Assembly (NCBI GenBank): GCA_964483985.1
Contig: CAZADS010000001.1
Coordinates: 1 to 14,582, forward strand
Source of the DNA: CAZADS01 sp964483985
Lineage (GTDB): Bacteria > Pseudomonadota > Alphaproteobacteria > Thalassobaculales > Thalassobaculaceae
Direction: 5' to 3'
Length of the DNA: 14,582 nucleotides
The notes beneath the pieces were generated by a model, which did no database searches, was not told the origin of the DNA, and worked only from the letters and a program-made list of their open reading frames with translations. How positions within the stretch are numbered: position 1 is the first letter of the stretch; each line of letters begins with the position of its first letter. This document shows, one piece after another, positions 6,320 to 13,907 of this stretch. The position numbers and the translations under genes were made by a program.

Positions 6320-6531
6320 CTTATAGCTCCGCAATAGTACCCACCCTAAATTTCCACAATCTGGCCTTCTTAATATTTTAATGGTTGAATCCCACTACCA
6401 AATTTTACCATATCCCCAACCAACTCGAAAACTAAACCCAGCCATTATTAGATATTAGGACGACTAGATGAGGCTATGATATAAAAGGCAGCATACGACT
6501 CTGGTTCTGACTCAATTAATTGGAAAATAAT

Positions 6532-7200
6532 ATGAAGCTTTCCTTTATTTACTTCGACTTCCCCTTCTGGCGAGCAGAAGTAGGAAAAATTGCACTATAT
6601 GTTGGCGGAATCGATTTTGAGAACAGGCTAATCACACGTGAGGAGTTTCAGCGTGTTAAGAGAGACGGTTACTTAGACGATGGAACAATCATACCGTTTC
6701 ATCAATTTCCATGTTTGATCGTTGACGGAGTACCCATTGCCCAAACTGGCGGAATTTCAAGATTTTGCGGAAAACTATCCGGCATGTATCCAAATAATAA
6801 CGACCTTTTAGCCGCTCAGATAGATCAGTTTTTGGATTTTGCCACGGATATTACTGTTTTAGTCGCTAATACTGGCCATGGCGAAAATGACGAAACTAAA
6901 AAACTAAAACGTCAAGAATTAGTCGCCGGAGATTTGGCGATAAAATTATGCATGTTAGATAAGAATATTCCAGATGACAGCGATTGGATATTAGGTTCTA
7001 GTATGGGGCTTCCTGACATAGCGATCTGGCGTCTAATGGGATGGCTCTCATCGGGAATGTTGGATGGTATCCCTAGAGATATTCTAAAAAATTTCCCCAA
7101 AACTAATAAAATCTGTCTGGCTGTTGATAATCATGCAAAAGTCCAAGAATGGGTCAGAAAGACTTACCCCAAAAATTACATAAGAGGCAATTACCTCTAA
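6532..7200 (+). CDS. Glutathione S-transferase family protein
   Basis: The start chosen is ATG at 6532 (KLSFIYFD), because GST N-domains begin this way; a TTG four codons upstream has no advantage. The 222 residues fit a two-domain cytosolic GST. The N-terminal thioredoxin-like domain contains the Tyr-bearing first strand, RAEVGKIALYVGGIDFENR, and the cis-Pro segment FPCLIVDGVPIAQTGGISRF, where the usual glutathione-binding Gln-Ser appears as Gln-Thr. The helical C-terminal domain starts near residue 85 and contains GSSMGLPDIAIWRLMGWL with the conserved N-capping Asp. The general shape resembles sigma-class-like GSTs. Likely role: conjugation or isomerisation of an electrophile. A weak GGA-type ribosome site precedes it. 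Confidence 0.85.
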   Translation: MKLSFIYFDFPFWRAEVGKIALYVGGIDFENRLITREEFQRVKRDGYLDDGTIIPFHQFPCLIVDGVPIAQTGGISRFCGKLSGMYPNNNDLLAAQIDQFLDFATDITVLVANTGHGENDETKKLKRQELVAGDLAIKLCMLDKNIPDDSDWILGSSMGLPDIAIWRLMGWLSSGMLDGIPRDILKNFPKTNKICLAVDNHAKVQEWVRKTYPKNYIRGNYL

Positions 7201-7416
7201 AACCATTTTATACCTCTAAAGAGGGAACAATTTAGGTAGGTAAATGTGATCACCTTAAAAACCATAAATTCTCAGTTTCAAACACTTTTAACAATTATTA
7301 CCAGAGTCTATTTAGGAATGATGATAAAATAAATTCTAGATTGATAACCTTTACGCTAAGTGAAATGATTGACGGTGATTTCTATATCTTTGCAATAATC
7401 AAACGGACAAAAACTC
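7201..7416. other. Intergenic stretch with small inverted repeats
   Basis: Just before the GST stop codon and after it, AGAGG/CCTCT (7183-7198) and CCTCT/AGAGG (7213-7224) form two alternative short stems that could slow or end transcription, but no T-run follows. A 28-codon GTG-initiated frame (7246-7332) after a GGTAGG-like site shows no family features. Nothing else is supported. Confidence 0.35.
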
Positions 7417-7854
7417 ATGAATGGATTTAGCGGAGGCTGCCTTTGTGGCTCTATCACTTACACATCTCAAACAAATCCGTTAGGGATTGTAAATTGTCAC
7501 TGCACCAGCTGTCGAAAATCAACAGGTGCAGTTTATGGAACGAATTTATTCATAGATGATTCAAATTTAAAAATCTTAGGAAGTTCAAAGCTTCAAGAGT
7601 TTTTGCACAAAGCGGATAGCGGAAACGAGTTAAAAAAACAATTTTGCAAAACATGTGGAACGTTATTATTCAGTTATAGTAGTGGCCGACAAAACATTGT
7701 TGCCATTCGCGCTGGGACTGTGAATGAAAAAGAAGTCGTGTGCCCTAAGATGAATGTATATACCGACTCGATGATACCTTCCACGCCATTGGACCCTTCA
7801 CTCAATACTTTTGTGAAAATGCCCCCGCTTAAACAAATACCGGGGATGAAATAA
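7417..7854 (+). CDS. GFA/CENP-V family protein
   Basis: This 145-residue protein is the standard single-domain size of the family. The zinc-binding pattern is complete: CLCG at 8-11, CHCTSC at 27-32 followed by RKSTGA, and CKTC at 77-80 followed by GT. Family members include Gfa, which promotes S-hydroxymethylglutathione formation, but most are uncharacterised. The ribosome site is weak. The stop TAA (7852-7854) is followed by the thioesterase in the same reading frame, with no other stop in between. With the downstream thioesterase and PhyH dioxygenase it forms a same-strand series that may be one operon. Confidence 0.9.
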   Translation: MNGFSGGCLCGSITYTSQTNPLGIVNCHCTSCRKSTGAVYGTNLFIDDSNLKILGSSKLQEFLHKADSGNELKKQFCKTCGTLLFSYSSGRQNIVAIRAGTVNEKEVVCPKMNVYTDSMIPSTPLDPSLNTFVKMPPLKQIPGMK

Positions 7855-7908
7855 GATGTACGTTTATCTAAAGGTTATTTTTCCAGTGAACGGATTTGGC
7901 ACTTCAAC

Positions 7909-8334
7909 TTGACAGAAAAACTCAAAATAGGATTAACTTTTTCTGATACATTTGTTGTTCAGAAAGATCAAACGATTGGTTTTATGGGGAAAGATCGAAG
8001 GGTCTATTCAACGCCAAGTATGGTACAAAACACCGAGCGGTCCTGTCGAAACTTCTTGCTTAAATATATAGATTCTTCACAAGACTCGGTAGGCACGATT
8101 GTCGGAATAGAGCATTTAGGCCCTACCCTTATCGGGCAAAAAGTTACCATCAATTCTCAAATAACCGACATCGACAGGAGACGAATTGAATTTCTTTGTC
8201 AAATTTACGATGAACTTGATCACGTCGGCCGAATGAAACACACTAGATTTATCATTGATAAAATTCGCCAGAGCGAACGACTTGAATTGAAAATACAAAG
8301 AATGCAAGAGGCTGGGATTAATAGAAATTCATAG
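7909..8334 (+). CDS. FlK-like hotdog thioesterase
   Basis: The sequence fits the thioesterase-like hotdog family of fluoroacetyl-CoA thioesterase FlK. T35 (in YSTPSMV), E43 (NTERSC) and H69 (IEHLGPT) keep the exact spacing of the FlK catalytic Thr42, Glu50 and His76. Further hallmarks are the GLTF opening, VGTIVGIEHLGPTLIGQKV and the KHTRFII strand at the end. The expected reaction is hydrolysis of a small acyl-CoA or protection against an abnormal one; fluoroacetyl-CoA itself is not implied. The only plausible start is TTG at 7909, as no ATG is in frame upstream; its ribosome site is poor. The frame is open back to the GFA stop, so translational coupling is possible. Confidence 0.8.
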   Translation: MTEKLKIGLTFSDTFVVQKDQTIGFMGKDRRVYSTPSMVQNTERSCRNFLLKYIDSSQDSVGTIVGIEHLGPTLIGQKVTINSQITDIDRRRIEFLCQIYDELDHVGRMKHTRFIIDKIRQSERLELKIQRMQEAGINRNS

Positions 8335-8413
8335 ATTTTTATCGGGTGAATTAAGAGATGCATCTTTCTCATCCAAAAAGAATCATATGAGATTCGTTAG
8401 ATTGGGAATCTAC

Positions 8414-9265
8414 ATGTTTAATGAAACCGAAATTAGTCAATTCAAAAAGTCGGGAGTCCATTCTCCTGTGCGCATTTTTAGTGAAGAGACAGCGGCATCA
8501 ATAAGATCCAAAATCGAAAAATTGGAAGAAATGCATGGTTTAATTTTTACAGAAGATACACCAGCACCAGGAACGCCAGTTCAAGGATCTTTTCGCTTTA
8601 AAAGTCATCTGCTTTTTAAATGGTTAAATGATATTATACGTCTTCCGGCTATTCTCGATGGCGTCGAAGAATTAATCGGACCAAATATTCTCTGCTGGTC
8701 TACACATTGGATTATAAAAGATGCCAAATCTCCCAAATATATATCATGGCATCAGGATAGTGAATATTGGGGTGTTGAAACCCAAGATTTCGTCTCCGTT
8801 TGGCTTGCGCTTTCCTTGGCTTCCATTGAGAGCGGTTGCCTACGAGTTCTTCCAGGAACACATAAATTGCCGGCCTTGCCGCATATTGATACCTGGGCTA
8901 AGGAAAACATGCTTACACGGGGTCAAGCTATCTGCGACATAGATGAAACCCAAGCAATTAGTCTTGAGTTGTTGCCAGGCGAAGCAGCTTTTTTCGACTA
9001 TCGTTTAGCTCATGCATCTGGCCCTAATCGAAGCAACGATCGCAGAATAGGATTAGGAATACGTTATATACCTACTGACGCTAGACAAGTAAGAGTGAAT
9101 TCTGATTCTGCATCGCTTGTCCGAGGAAAAGACACATATAACCACTTTGAGATTGAACCGATTCCTCGATACGATTTTGATCCAATTACTGTAGAATTTC
9201 ATGGGAGAGCAGACGCTACTCAGCGCAAAATTTTTTATTCGGGATCGCGCCCACCCTCTACGTAA
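8414..9265 (+). CDS. Phytanoyl-CoA dioxygenase (PhyH) family protein
   Basis: The start chosen is ATG at 8414, because GGGA lies six bases upstream and the product then begins MFNETEISQFKKSGVHSPVR, the normal opening of the family; ATG at 8387 would add nine residues. The 283 residues contain the Fe(II) triad: H113 and D115 in WHQDSEYW, and H200 in RLAHASGPNRS. An arginine about ten residues later (DRRIGLGIRYI) should hold 2-oxoglutarate. SGCLRVLPGTHK is also typical. It should hydroxylate a small substrate with O2 and 2-oxoglutarate; the substrate is unknown. It is the last gene of the GFA-thioesterase-PhyH series, 79 bases after the thioesterase. Confidence 0.92.
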   Translation: MFNETEISQFKKSGVHSPVRIFSEETAASIRSKIEKLEEMHGLIFTEDTPAPGTPVQGSFRFKSHLLFKWLNDIIRLPAILDGVEELIGPNILCWSTHWIIKDAKSPKYISWHQDSEYWGVETQDFVSVWLALSLASIESGCLRVLPGTHKLPALPHIDTWAKENMLTRGQAICDIDETQAISLELLPGEAAFFDYRLAHASGPNRSNDRRIGLGIRYIPTDARQVRVNSDSASLVRGKDTYNHFEIEPIPRYDFDPITVEFHGRADATQRKIFYSGSRPPST

Positions 9266-9312
9266 TCTGTGCAGGCGTAAAAGATCGACTAGTATTTGGA
9301 TAACTTGTAAAA

Positions 9313-9348
9313 AGCTGCCGCTTTAGCGGGCTAAACCAAACCCTTTTT
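9313..9348 (+). terminator. Possible terminator after the PhyH gene
   Basis: AGC-CCGC (9313-9321, with two bulged bases) pairs with GCGG-GCT (9326-9332) around TTTA. A run of five T follows, but about 11 bases later. It is the best terminator candidate between the PhyH gene and the DUF3764 relic. Confidence 0.3.
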
Positions 9349-9380
9349 GTATATTTCTAAAAAGCTGAAAAAAGTATAAA

Positions 9381-9409
9381 TTGTTTAGGATACGCCCTCA
9401 GCGCATAAT
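9381..9409 (+). promoter_or_regulatory. Sigma70-like promoter of the DUF3764 gene
   Basis: TTGTTT (9381-9386) and CATAAT (9404-9409) are separated by 17 bases, the ideal spacing. Transcription would start near 9416, shortly before the AAGGAG ribosome site at 9421-9426. The pattern is derived by eye and not unique in AT-rich DNA. Confidence 0.45.
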
Positions 9410-9431
9410 GGTAGACTAACAAGGAGATATC

Positions 9432-9701
9432 ATGGCCATTACAGCAGTCGCAACTTTCGAGATTTCAAATAATTTTTTCGAGTGGGAATAAGCTTTTTAC
9501 GCACACCAACCTAAAGCAAGACAAGCTGGAATGTATGAACTTTACCATGGTTACGATCCCCAAAACCCTCAAAAGTTAGTGGTTATAATGATGGCCCCAT
9601 CACCGGAAGCTATGGATATATTTTTCTAAAAGAACGCAGAGTCGGTAGCCGCTTCAGGTCACTTGCTGGAAACAACTCAAATAACCATTTATAAGAATTA
9701 A
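9432..9701 (+). pseudogene. DUF3764 family protein interrupted by two in-frame TAA codons
   Basis: AAGGAG (9421-9426) followed by ATG at 9432 opens a frame that covers a full-length DUF3764 protein (89 codons) if two TAA codons, at 9489-9491 and 9627-9629, are read through. The pieces are MAITAVATFEISNNFFEWE, then AFYAHQPKARQAGMYELYHG and QKLVVIMMAPSPEAMDIFF, then KNAESVAASGHLLETTQIT and the end. Order, spacing and the final stop (9699-9701) all match the family, without frameshift. Each TAA stands where lysine or glutamate would be expected, one base change away. The function of DUF3764 is unknown; members are small alpha/beta-barrel-like proteins. The intact promoter and ribosome site suggest recent inactivation. 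Confidence 0.8.
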
Positions 9702-9794
9702 AGAGTCCAATATTCGCAAGTGATCGGCAAATGTCGTGACCAAAATTACATTACTTGAATTTCATTAGACATTATTTATGGTTAGGGCCAACTG

Positions 9795-10226
9795 CTATGT
9801 TTGGCTGTATATGGCGGGTGGCTGAGGATTATTTGCTGGATCGTTATCAAGCATTTTAAGTTCGTTAATCTTGCCTGCCTCCATTAACGGCTGAAGCTCC
9901 TCGTATAATCTAATAGCTTTTTTGTGCGAATAAATCTGATTACCTTTTATATAAAATGTGAAAGATTTTAGATATTTTTCTCTTTTGGAAGGATTTTCTA
10001 TTGTCGCCTTTGTCCACTTATAGAGCGGAAAATGCTCTTTTTGACTTTCTTCAGCTTCTCTACAATATTCTACAAATGCATCATATTGGCATATTAATTG
10101 AGCGTCGTTCTTTTTAGCTATATTGAAAAGAAAACCGACTTCAGAATTATTTGGATCTACGCGAACTATTTCCGACACTGCGTCACTTAGAGTAATACGA
10201 ACTTGATAAAGGAGGTTTTTTTCCAT
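9795..10226 (-). CDS. Protein of unknown function, 143 aa
   Basis: ATG at 10224-10226 is preceded by AAGGA at six to seven bases, and the frame runs to the stop at 9795-9797. The product is soluble, without signal peptide or membrane segment, and lysine and glutamate rich. It starts MEKNLLYQVRITLSDAV and contains FLFNIAKKNDAQLICQYDAF, a central basic stretch (NPSKREKYLKSFTFYI) and a C-terminal helix-like EELQPLMEAGKINEL before a proline-rich tail. I do not recognise the family. It is convergent with the DUF3764 relic and divergent from the nicotinamidase, 250 bases away; that gap holds A/T-rich sequence but no gene. Confidence 0.7.
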   Translation of the reverse strand: MEKNLLYQVRITLSDAVSEIVRVDPNNSEVGFLFNIAKKNDAQLICQYDAFVEYCREAEESQKEHFPLYKWTKATIENPSKREKYLKSFTFYIKGNQIYSHKKAIRLYEELQPLMEAGKINELKMLDNDPANNPQPPAIYSQT

Positions 10227-10476
10227 CTCATTCCTTTACATTCTCACTATTAAATAAAACATATTTATTTTTTTCTAAATCCCCGTTGGCAGCCGTTCAC
10301 ACTAGTTTAAACATTTAAGAATTTATCCAGGGTAACTTGCAGATGGGTATACGAATGCTATAGCAACGAGAAAATTCGATATTGTGAAAAAACTAAAGGA
10401 TTCAATGATTGATTCTAACGACTTTTGATTTTCTTATAAAATCTATTCCAAACAATAGCAACAATTAGAGATACTA

Positions 10477-11208
10477 ATGGCAGAGATTGAAAATTCATTA
10501 TTAAACCAATTAACGCGTGAATTGCCTGTTACGTTTGTGGAGTTGGATATTTCAAAACTATCTGCAGGGCTCATTATTGTAGATGAAGATAATGGGTTCG
10601 CTACCATTGGTTCTGGCAACCTGGCGCCCAAAGGCCCGAATCAGCAAGTCAGCAATATGGTTCGAGAAACAAACCAATTAGCAAAACGATTTACTACAAA
10701 CGATTGGCCCATAATGGTTTTCATGGATACTCACGAACCAGGAAAGCCGGAACTCCCGTATCCACCACACTGCGAAATAGGAACTGGAGAAGAAAATTTA
10801 GTCCCAGAGTTGGATTGGTTAGCCGATCAGCAAAATGTCACTCTTTTACGGAAAGACTGCATTAACGGATTTGTAGGCGGCATCCAAAAAGACGGCTCTA
10901 ATCTGGTTATAAATTGGTGCAATTATAACAATATTGAGCTCATGCTAGTGGTCGGAATTTGTACAGATATTTGTGTAATGGATTTTGTATTAACTATGCT
11001 TTCAGGAAGAAATCACAATTTAACAAAAACACTCAAGGAGGTAGCCGTGTACGCGCCTGGATGCTCCACCTATGATCTACCTCTTCAGACCGTTCAAAAA
11101 TTAGGGCTCCCTATTTCCGCATCTCATCCACAGGCTTTGACACATCACTTAGGCCTGTATTTCATGTCCTCTCGAGGTGCACGAATTGCTTCTGTTATTA
11201 AATTTTAA
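10477..11208 (+). CDS. Nicotinamidase, isochorismatase family, plant NIC1 type
   Basis: The 243 residues match isochorismatase-fold amidases. The catalytic triad is D36 (IVDEDNGF), K126 (LLRKDC) and the nucleophile C166 in GICTDICV. Metal ligands are D84 and H86 (MDTHEP) and H98 (PPHC). Segments GSGNLAPKGPNQQ, PYPPHCEIGTGEENLVPEL, the VVGICTDICVMDF run and SHPQALTHHLGLY resemble plant nicotinamidase 1 much more than Escherichia coli PncA. It should convert nicotinamide to nicotinate plus ammonia in NAD salvage. A GAGA-type ribosome site is six bases before the ATG. No other NAD-salvage gene is in the window. Confidence 0.9.
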   Translation: MAEIENSLLNQLTRELPVTFVELDISKLSAGLIIVDEDNGFATIGSGNLAPKGPNQQVSNMVRETNQLAKRFTTNDWPIMVFMDTHEPGKPELPYPPHCEIGTGEENLVPELDWLADQQNVTLLRKDCINGFVGGIQKDGSNLVINWCNYNNIELMLVVGICTDICVMDFVLTMLSGRNHNLTKTLKEVAVYAPGCSTYDLPLQTVQKLGLPISASHPQALTHHLGLYFMSSRGARIASVIKF

Positions 11209-11400
11209 CGGCTCGATTATAGACTTTCAAGTAAGATTATAAGTCCCGTGGCGGGGTTACCTTACTAGCGCTATTATTTGATCCGCCATCTAATCAATCC
11301 AATTCATTACTCTGGACGTAATCTCAGGTTCTAGTTTCTTGATAATTTTGAGACAATGCAATGTTTAAACTCGGAAGGAAATCTGACTAACTTAGGTCGT

Positions 11401-11874
11401 TCATATTTTATTTTTAGCCTCAGACTCCACAATTTTTTTCCGCAATGGGCCTAATATCAAATCAACGTCAGTTACTAAAGAGCATCTAGCAACGAGCTTT
11501 TTGATTTTATTCGATAAATCCAATGTCTCTCGGTTCAAATACCTATACCCAGCGAAAACATCATTCCAGAAAATTTCATTAGTACCATTATAATCAATAT
11601 TACCACGGACTTTGGCCTCTATTCGAAACCCTTCCTTTGAGATCCGAATGGTATGCACTAACACTTTTCCATTTTTAAACCAAAAATCCGTCATTCCATC
11701 AATCGATTTAGAGCGAGTGAGTTCTGTTCGTTTCTCTTTCGAGTCCACCCATCGACATTTCACGCCTTTATTATTAACTTCCCCAGCGTAGGAAGAAACT
11801 GGAAACCATATCAGAAAAATACAGATTATAAGCCCTACAATACCTCTATCTACATCTGCCATTGTTCCCGCCAT
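11401..11874 (-). CDS. Small secreted protein of unknown function
   Basis: A signal peptide is clear: a hydrophobic run at residues 12-27 (IVGLIICIFLIWFPV) and likely cleavage after SSYAG near residue 31. The mature part contains NNKGVKCRWVDSKE, DFWFKNGKVLVHTI, NEIFWNDVFAGYRYLNRETL and a C-terminal basic helix. This pattern (Cys-containing start, W/Y-F-x-N-G-K-V, I-x-W, LNRxTL) resembles short periplasmic proteins found widely in marine alphaproteobacteria, which have no known function. Two cysteines (K-C-R and A-R-C) could form a disulfide. The start may be the first ATG (11874) or the ATG four codons later, which has GGGA before it. The methyltransferase gene lies upstream on the same strand, but the gap of 166 bases suggests a separate promoter. 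Confidence 0.75.
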   Translation of the reverse strand: MAGTMADVDRGIVGLIICIFLIWFPVSSYAGEVNNKGVKCRWVDSKEKRTELTRSKSIDGMTDFWFKNGKVLVHTIRISKEGFRIEAKVRGNIDYNGTNEIFWNDVFAGYRYLNRETLDLSNKIKKLVARCSLVTDVDLILGPLRKKIVESEAKNKI

Positions 11875-11944
11875 TTTCTAGTTGTCTCCGTCTCCTGTGA
11901 TCCAATTGGTTTGCAAAATAACCATTCCTAATCGCATAAACATT

Positions 11945-11960
11945 TAGAAACAAGTTTCTA
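11945..11960. promoter_or_regulatory. Perfect seven-base palindrome upstream of the secreted-protein gene
   Basis: TAGAAAC and GTTTCTA flank a two-base spacer, 71 bases above the start of the minus-strand gene at 11401-11874. The loop is too short for a good RNA hairpin, so a dimeric repressor or activator site is more natural. No second copy was noticed in the window. Confidence 0.3.
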
Positions 11961-12040
11961 TCAAAAATTCCCTTTAGCACAGTTTCAAAAATTAATTGTT
12001 ATAGTATGAGCTGGAGTTTAATAAAATATTAGCTGCCTGC

Positions 12041-12652
12041 TCATACCATAGCTGAAACTACCCAAACTGGATCATTGGTTTCATTTTCCCTAACTAGATG
12101 TTGTTTTTCAATTAACCTAAATCCAGCTTGTTTCAGAACAGAAGCCACATAAACCGCGTGATCCCCCATTGGTAAAATTCTCCATATCTTCACAGCTTTT
12201 GTTGGAAACATTCTATTAGAGAAAGTAATTATAACTTTACCCCTTGGCCGAAGAATTCTCTTTACTTCCTCCCAAACTTGAACGGGGCGTTGTAAATATT
12301 GGAAAGACGCGCAATTCAAAACAAAATCAACCGAACTATTTTCTAGGGGCAACTTTTGATTCTGATTCAAATCTTGTACAAAGATTTCTGAATATCCAGC
12401 ATTCGCTGTTAATTCAGCACGGTTCAAACCGTGCCCTATGACCTTTTCGAATTTTAATTCTTTAGGAAGATGCGAAATCCATGAGCCCATCAAATCCAGT
12501 ACGTTAGACTCAGGCTCAAGTATCTCGCGGTAAAAAGCTGTAATAGCCCCCAAACCGTTCTCATCAATATGGGTTACAAAACGAGGGACATTATAAAATT
12601 CTTGATCTGGTTTTAAATCTTCTTTGGAAAAAAAATTCTCATCAAAATTCAT
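12041..12652 (-). CDS. SAM-dependent methyltransferase, atypical motif I
   Basis: The start chosen is ATG at 12650-12652, with AGAGGT eight bases upstream; a TTG one codon earlier is less likely. The 203-residue protein belongs to a widespread class I methyltransferase group recognisable by YNVPRFVTHIDENGLGAITAFY, VLDLMGSWISHLP, EIFVQDLN, VDFVLNCASFQYLQRP and ILRPRGKVIITFSNRMFPTKAV. In place of the usual glycine-rich motif I it has DLMGSWISHLP, as is typical of this group, so SAM binding is likely but unconventional. The substrate is unknown. It is divergent from the TauD pseudogene with a 204-base gap. Confidence 0.88.
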   Translation of the reverse strand: MNFDENFFSKEDLKPDQEFYNVPRFVTHIDENGLGAITAFYREILEPESNVLDLMGSWISHLPKELKFEKVIGHGLNRAELTANAGYSEIFVQDLNQNQKLPLENSSVDFVLNCASFQYLQRPVQVWEEVKRILRPRGKVIITFSNRMFPTKAVKIWRILPMGDHAVYVASVLKQAGFRLIEKQHLVRENETNDPVWVVSAMV

Positions 12653-12818
12653 CAAATTTTACCTCTATACCGAAGATAAATTTACGAAAAACCACAATTT
12701 TACCCGTAGACCCCAAGGTAATATTCGTTCACGCCGTCATTTTATCAATCTATTAATAAACTAAAAATATTACTGAATTTTACTAGCATAGAATTTCCAA
12801 TACACTCCTTAGAATTAT

Positions 12819-12824
12819 TATAAT
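12819..12824 (+). promoter_or_regulatory. TATAAT -10 element before the TauD pseudogene
   Basis: A consensus TATAAT lies 33 bases before the ATG at 12857. The -35 candidate at 18 bases (TTCCAA) is poor. The sequence is very AT-rich, so this is suggestive only. Confidence 0.3.
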
Positions 12825-12856
12825 TTTTGTCAAAAATAAATGTGAACAAACTCATC

Positions 12857-13843
12857 ATGAAGAACGCAAACGAAACACAGAATTTTGAAATATGAGAAGC
12901 TCCCATTACTAACGCGCAAGCGTGAAAGGGCCGGGATATCGAACCGAAAGATTGGCTGATATATTTCACTTCTGAAGTGATGTCAGAAATTTCTGATTTT
13001 ATAGAAATATTTAGATGCAATCCTTTAACTATCGAATCGCTCTACCTCTCAGATTATAGATTAAGGGCGTGTAGATCATTGATGAGAAGCGTTCGCCAGA
13101 AACTTAAAAACGGAATTGGGTTTGTGGTTTTAGACCGCATACCGACCGATATATATACTAAACAGGGATTAAAAGCAGTTTACTGGTTATTGAGTTCAAT
13201 GATTGAAAGGGCGATAGCTCAATCTTTCGATGGACGCCTGCTTTATGACGTCTTGGATACGGGCGTTGTTATAGATACTCGGGTGAGGGCGATTTAACAC
13301 GTCAGGAATTATCGTGGCATACCGACTATGGGTTCAACTTTCCGCCACTAATCGTAGGACCTTTAATTTTACGCTCCTCAGATAGGAGGCACTAGCAAAG
13401 GCGCTAATATGTTGACTGCACTCTATGTTCTTCAAACCTATTATCCTAGATTGCTCAAACGGCTGTATGAGCCTTTCTGATGAAATCGGCAGGATGAACA
13501 CGGGGAGGGGTAAGGGGTCACTAATTTTATCCCATTTTCTCCTATAATGACGAAACGCTTAATGATCGATATATAAAATGGCTACTCTATAGAGTTTATG
13601 AATTAATGGAGATAACATTTGATTAAGTGAGGCCAAGACACTCTAGAGACAATGTTTAACATAATGAGCGATCCTGCTCATCATATCAAATTTCAACTTG
13701 AAGCCGGCCAAATTCAATATTTAAATAACTTTTCTTTAACTCACCCCGGAAAAAATCATGAAGACACGCAGAATGGAAATGAAAAACGCCATTTAGTCCG
13801 AATTTTCCTTCGCAATGCTAGCCGACGCAGTTTTATGGGTTGA
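12857..13843 (+). pseudogene. TauD/TfdA-family dioxygenase, full length but heavily damaged
   Basis: Joining five reading-frame pieces recovers a whole Fe(II)/2-oxoglutarate dioxygenase of about 330 codons. Piece 1 (from ATG 12857) has stops TGA at 12893 and 12923, then GRDIEPKDWLIYF, LKNGIGFVVLDRIP, VYWLLSSMI and LLYDVLDTG. After a frame change near 13287 comes ELSWHTDYGFNFPPLIVG with the metal-binding H-x-D (13318-13326). A change near 13378 gives GGTSKGANMLTALYVL, then TGA-TGA at 13478 and TAA at 13511. Another near 13527 gives YNDETLNDRYIKW and TAA at 13624. The last, before 13646, gives FQLEAGQIQYLNNFSLTH and RHLVRIFLRNASRRSFMG, the usual end. The gene cannot make an enzyme; its original substrate is unknown. 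Confidence 0.88.
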
Positions 13844-13907
13844 TGTCTCGAATTTAAAGGAAATTTTCTAATACGCTAAAAGACAATATTAGGCGCCTGG
13901 CGGAAAA

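Noticed and set aside
7246..7332. GTG-started 28-codon frame after a GGTAGG-like site
   Set aside because: It is too short, has no recognisable features, and such frames are expected by chance in this AT-rich spacer.
12745..13020. Minus-strand frame of 91 codons
   Set aside because: It overlaps the start of the TauD relic on the opposite strand, has low-complexity hydrophobic stretches and no ribosome site or family features.
12893..13483. Reassignment of TGA to tryptophan, suggested by TGA at presumed Trp sites in the TauD relic
   Set aside because: Intact genes here use TGG for Trp and end with TGA (NTF2-like, GFA-like and 118-residue genes). The relic also has TAA stops and several frame changes, so ordinary decay explains it.
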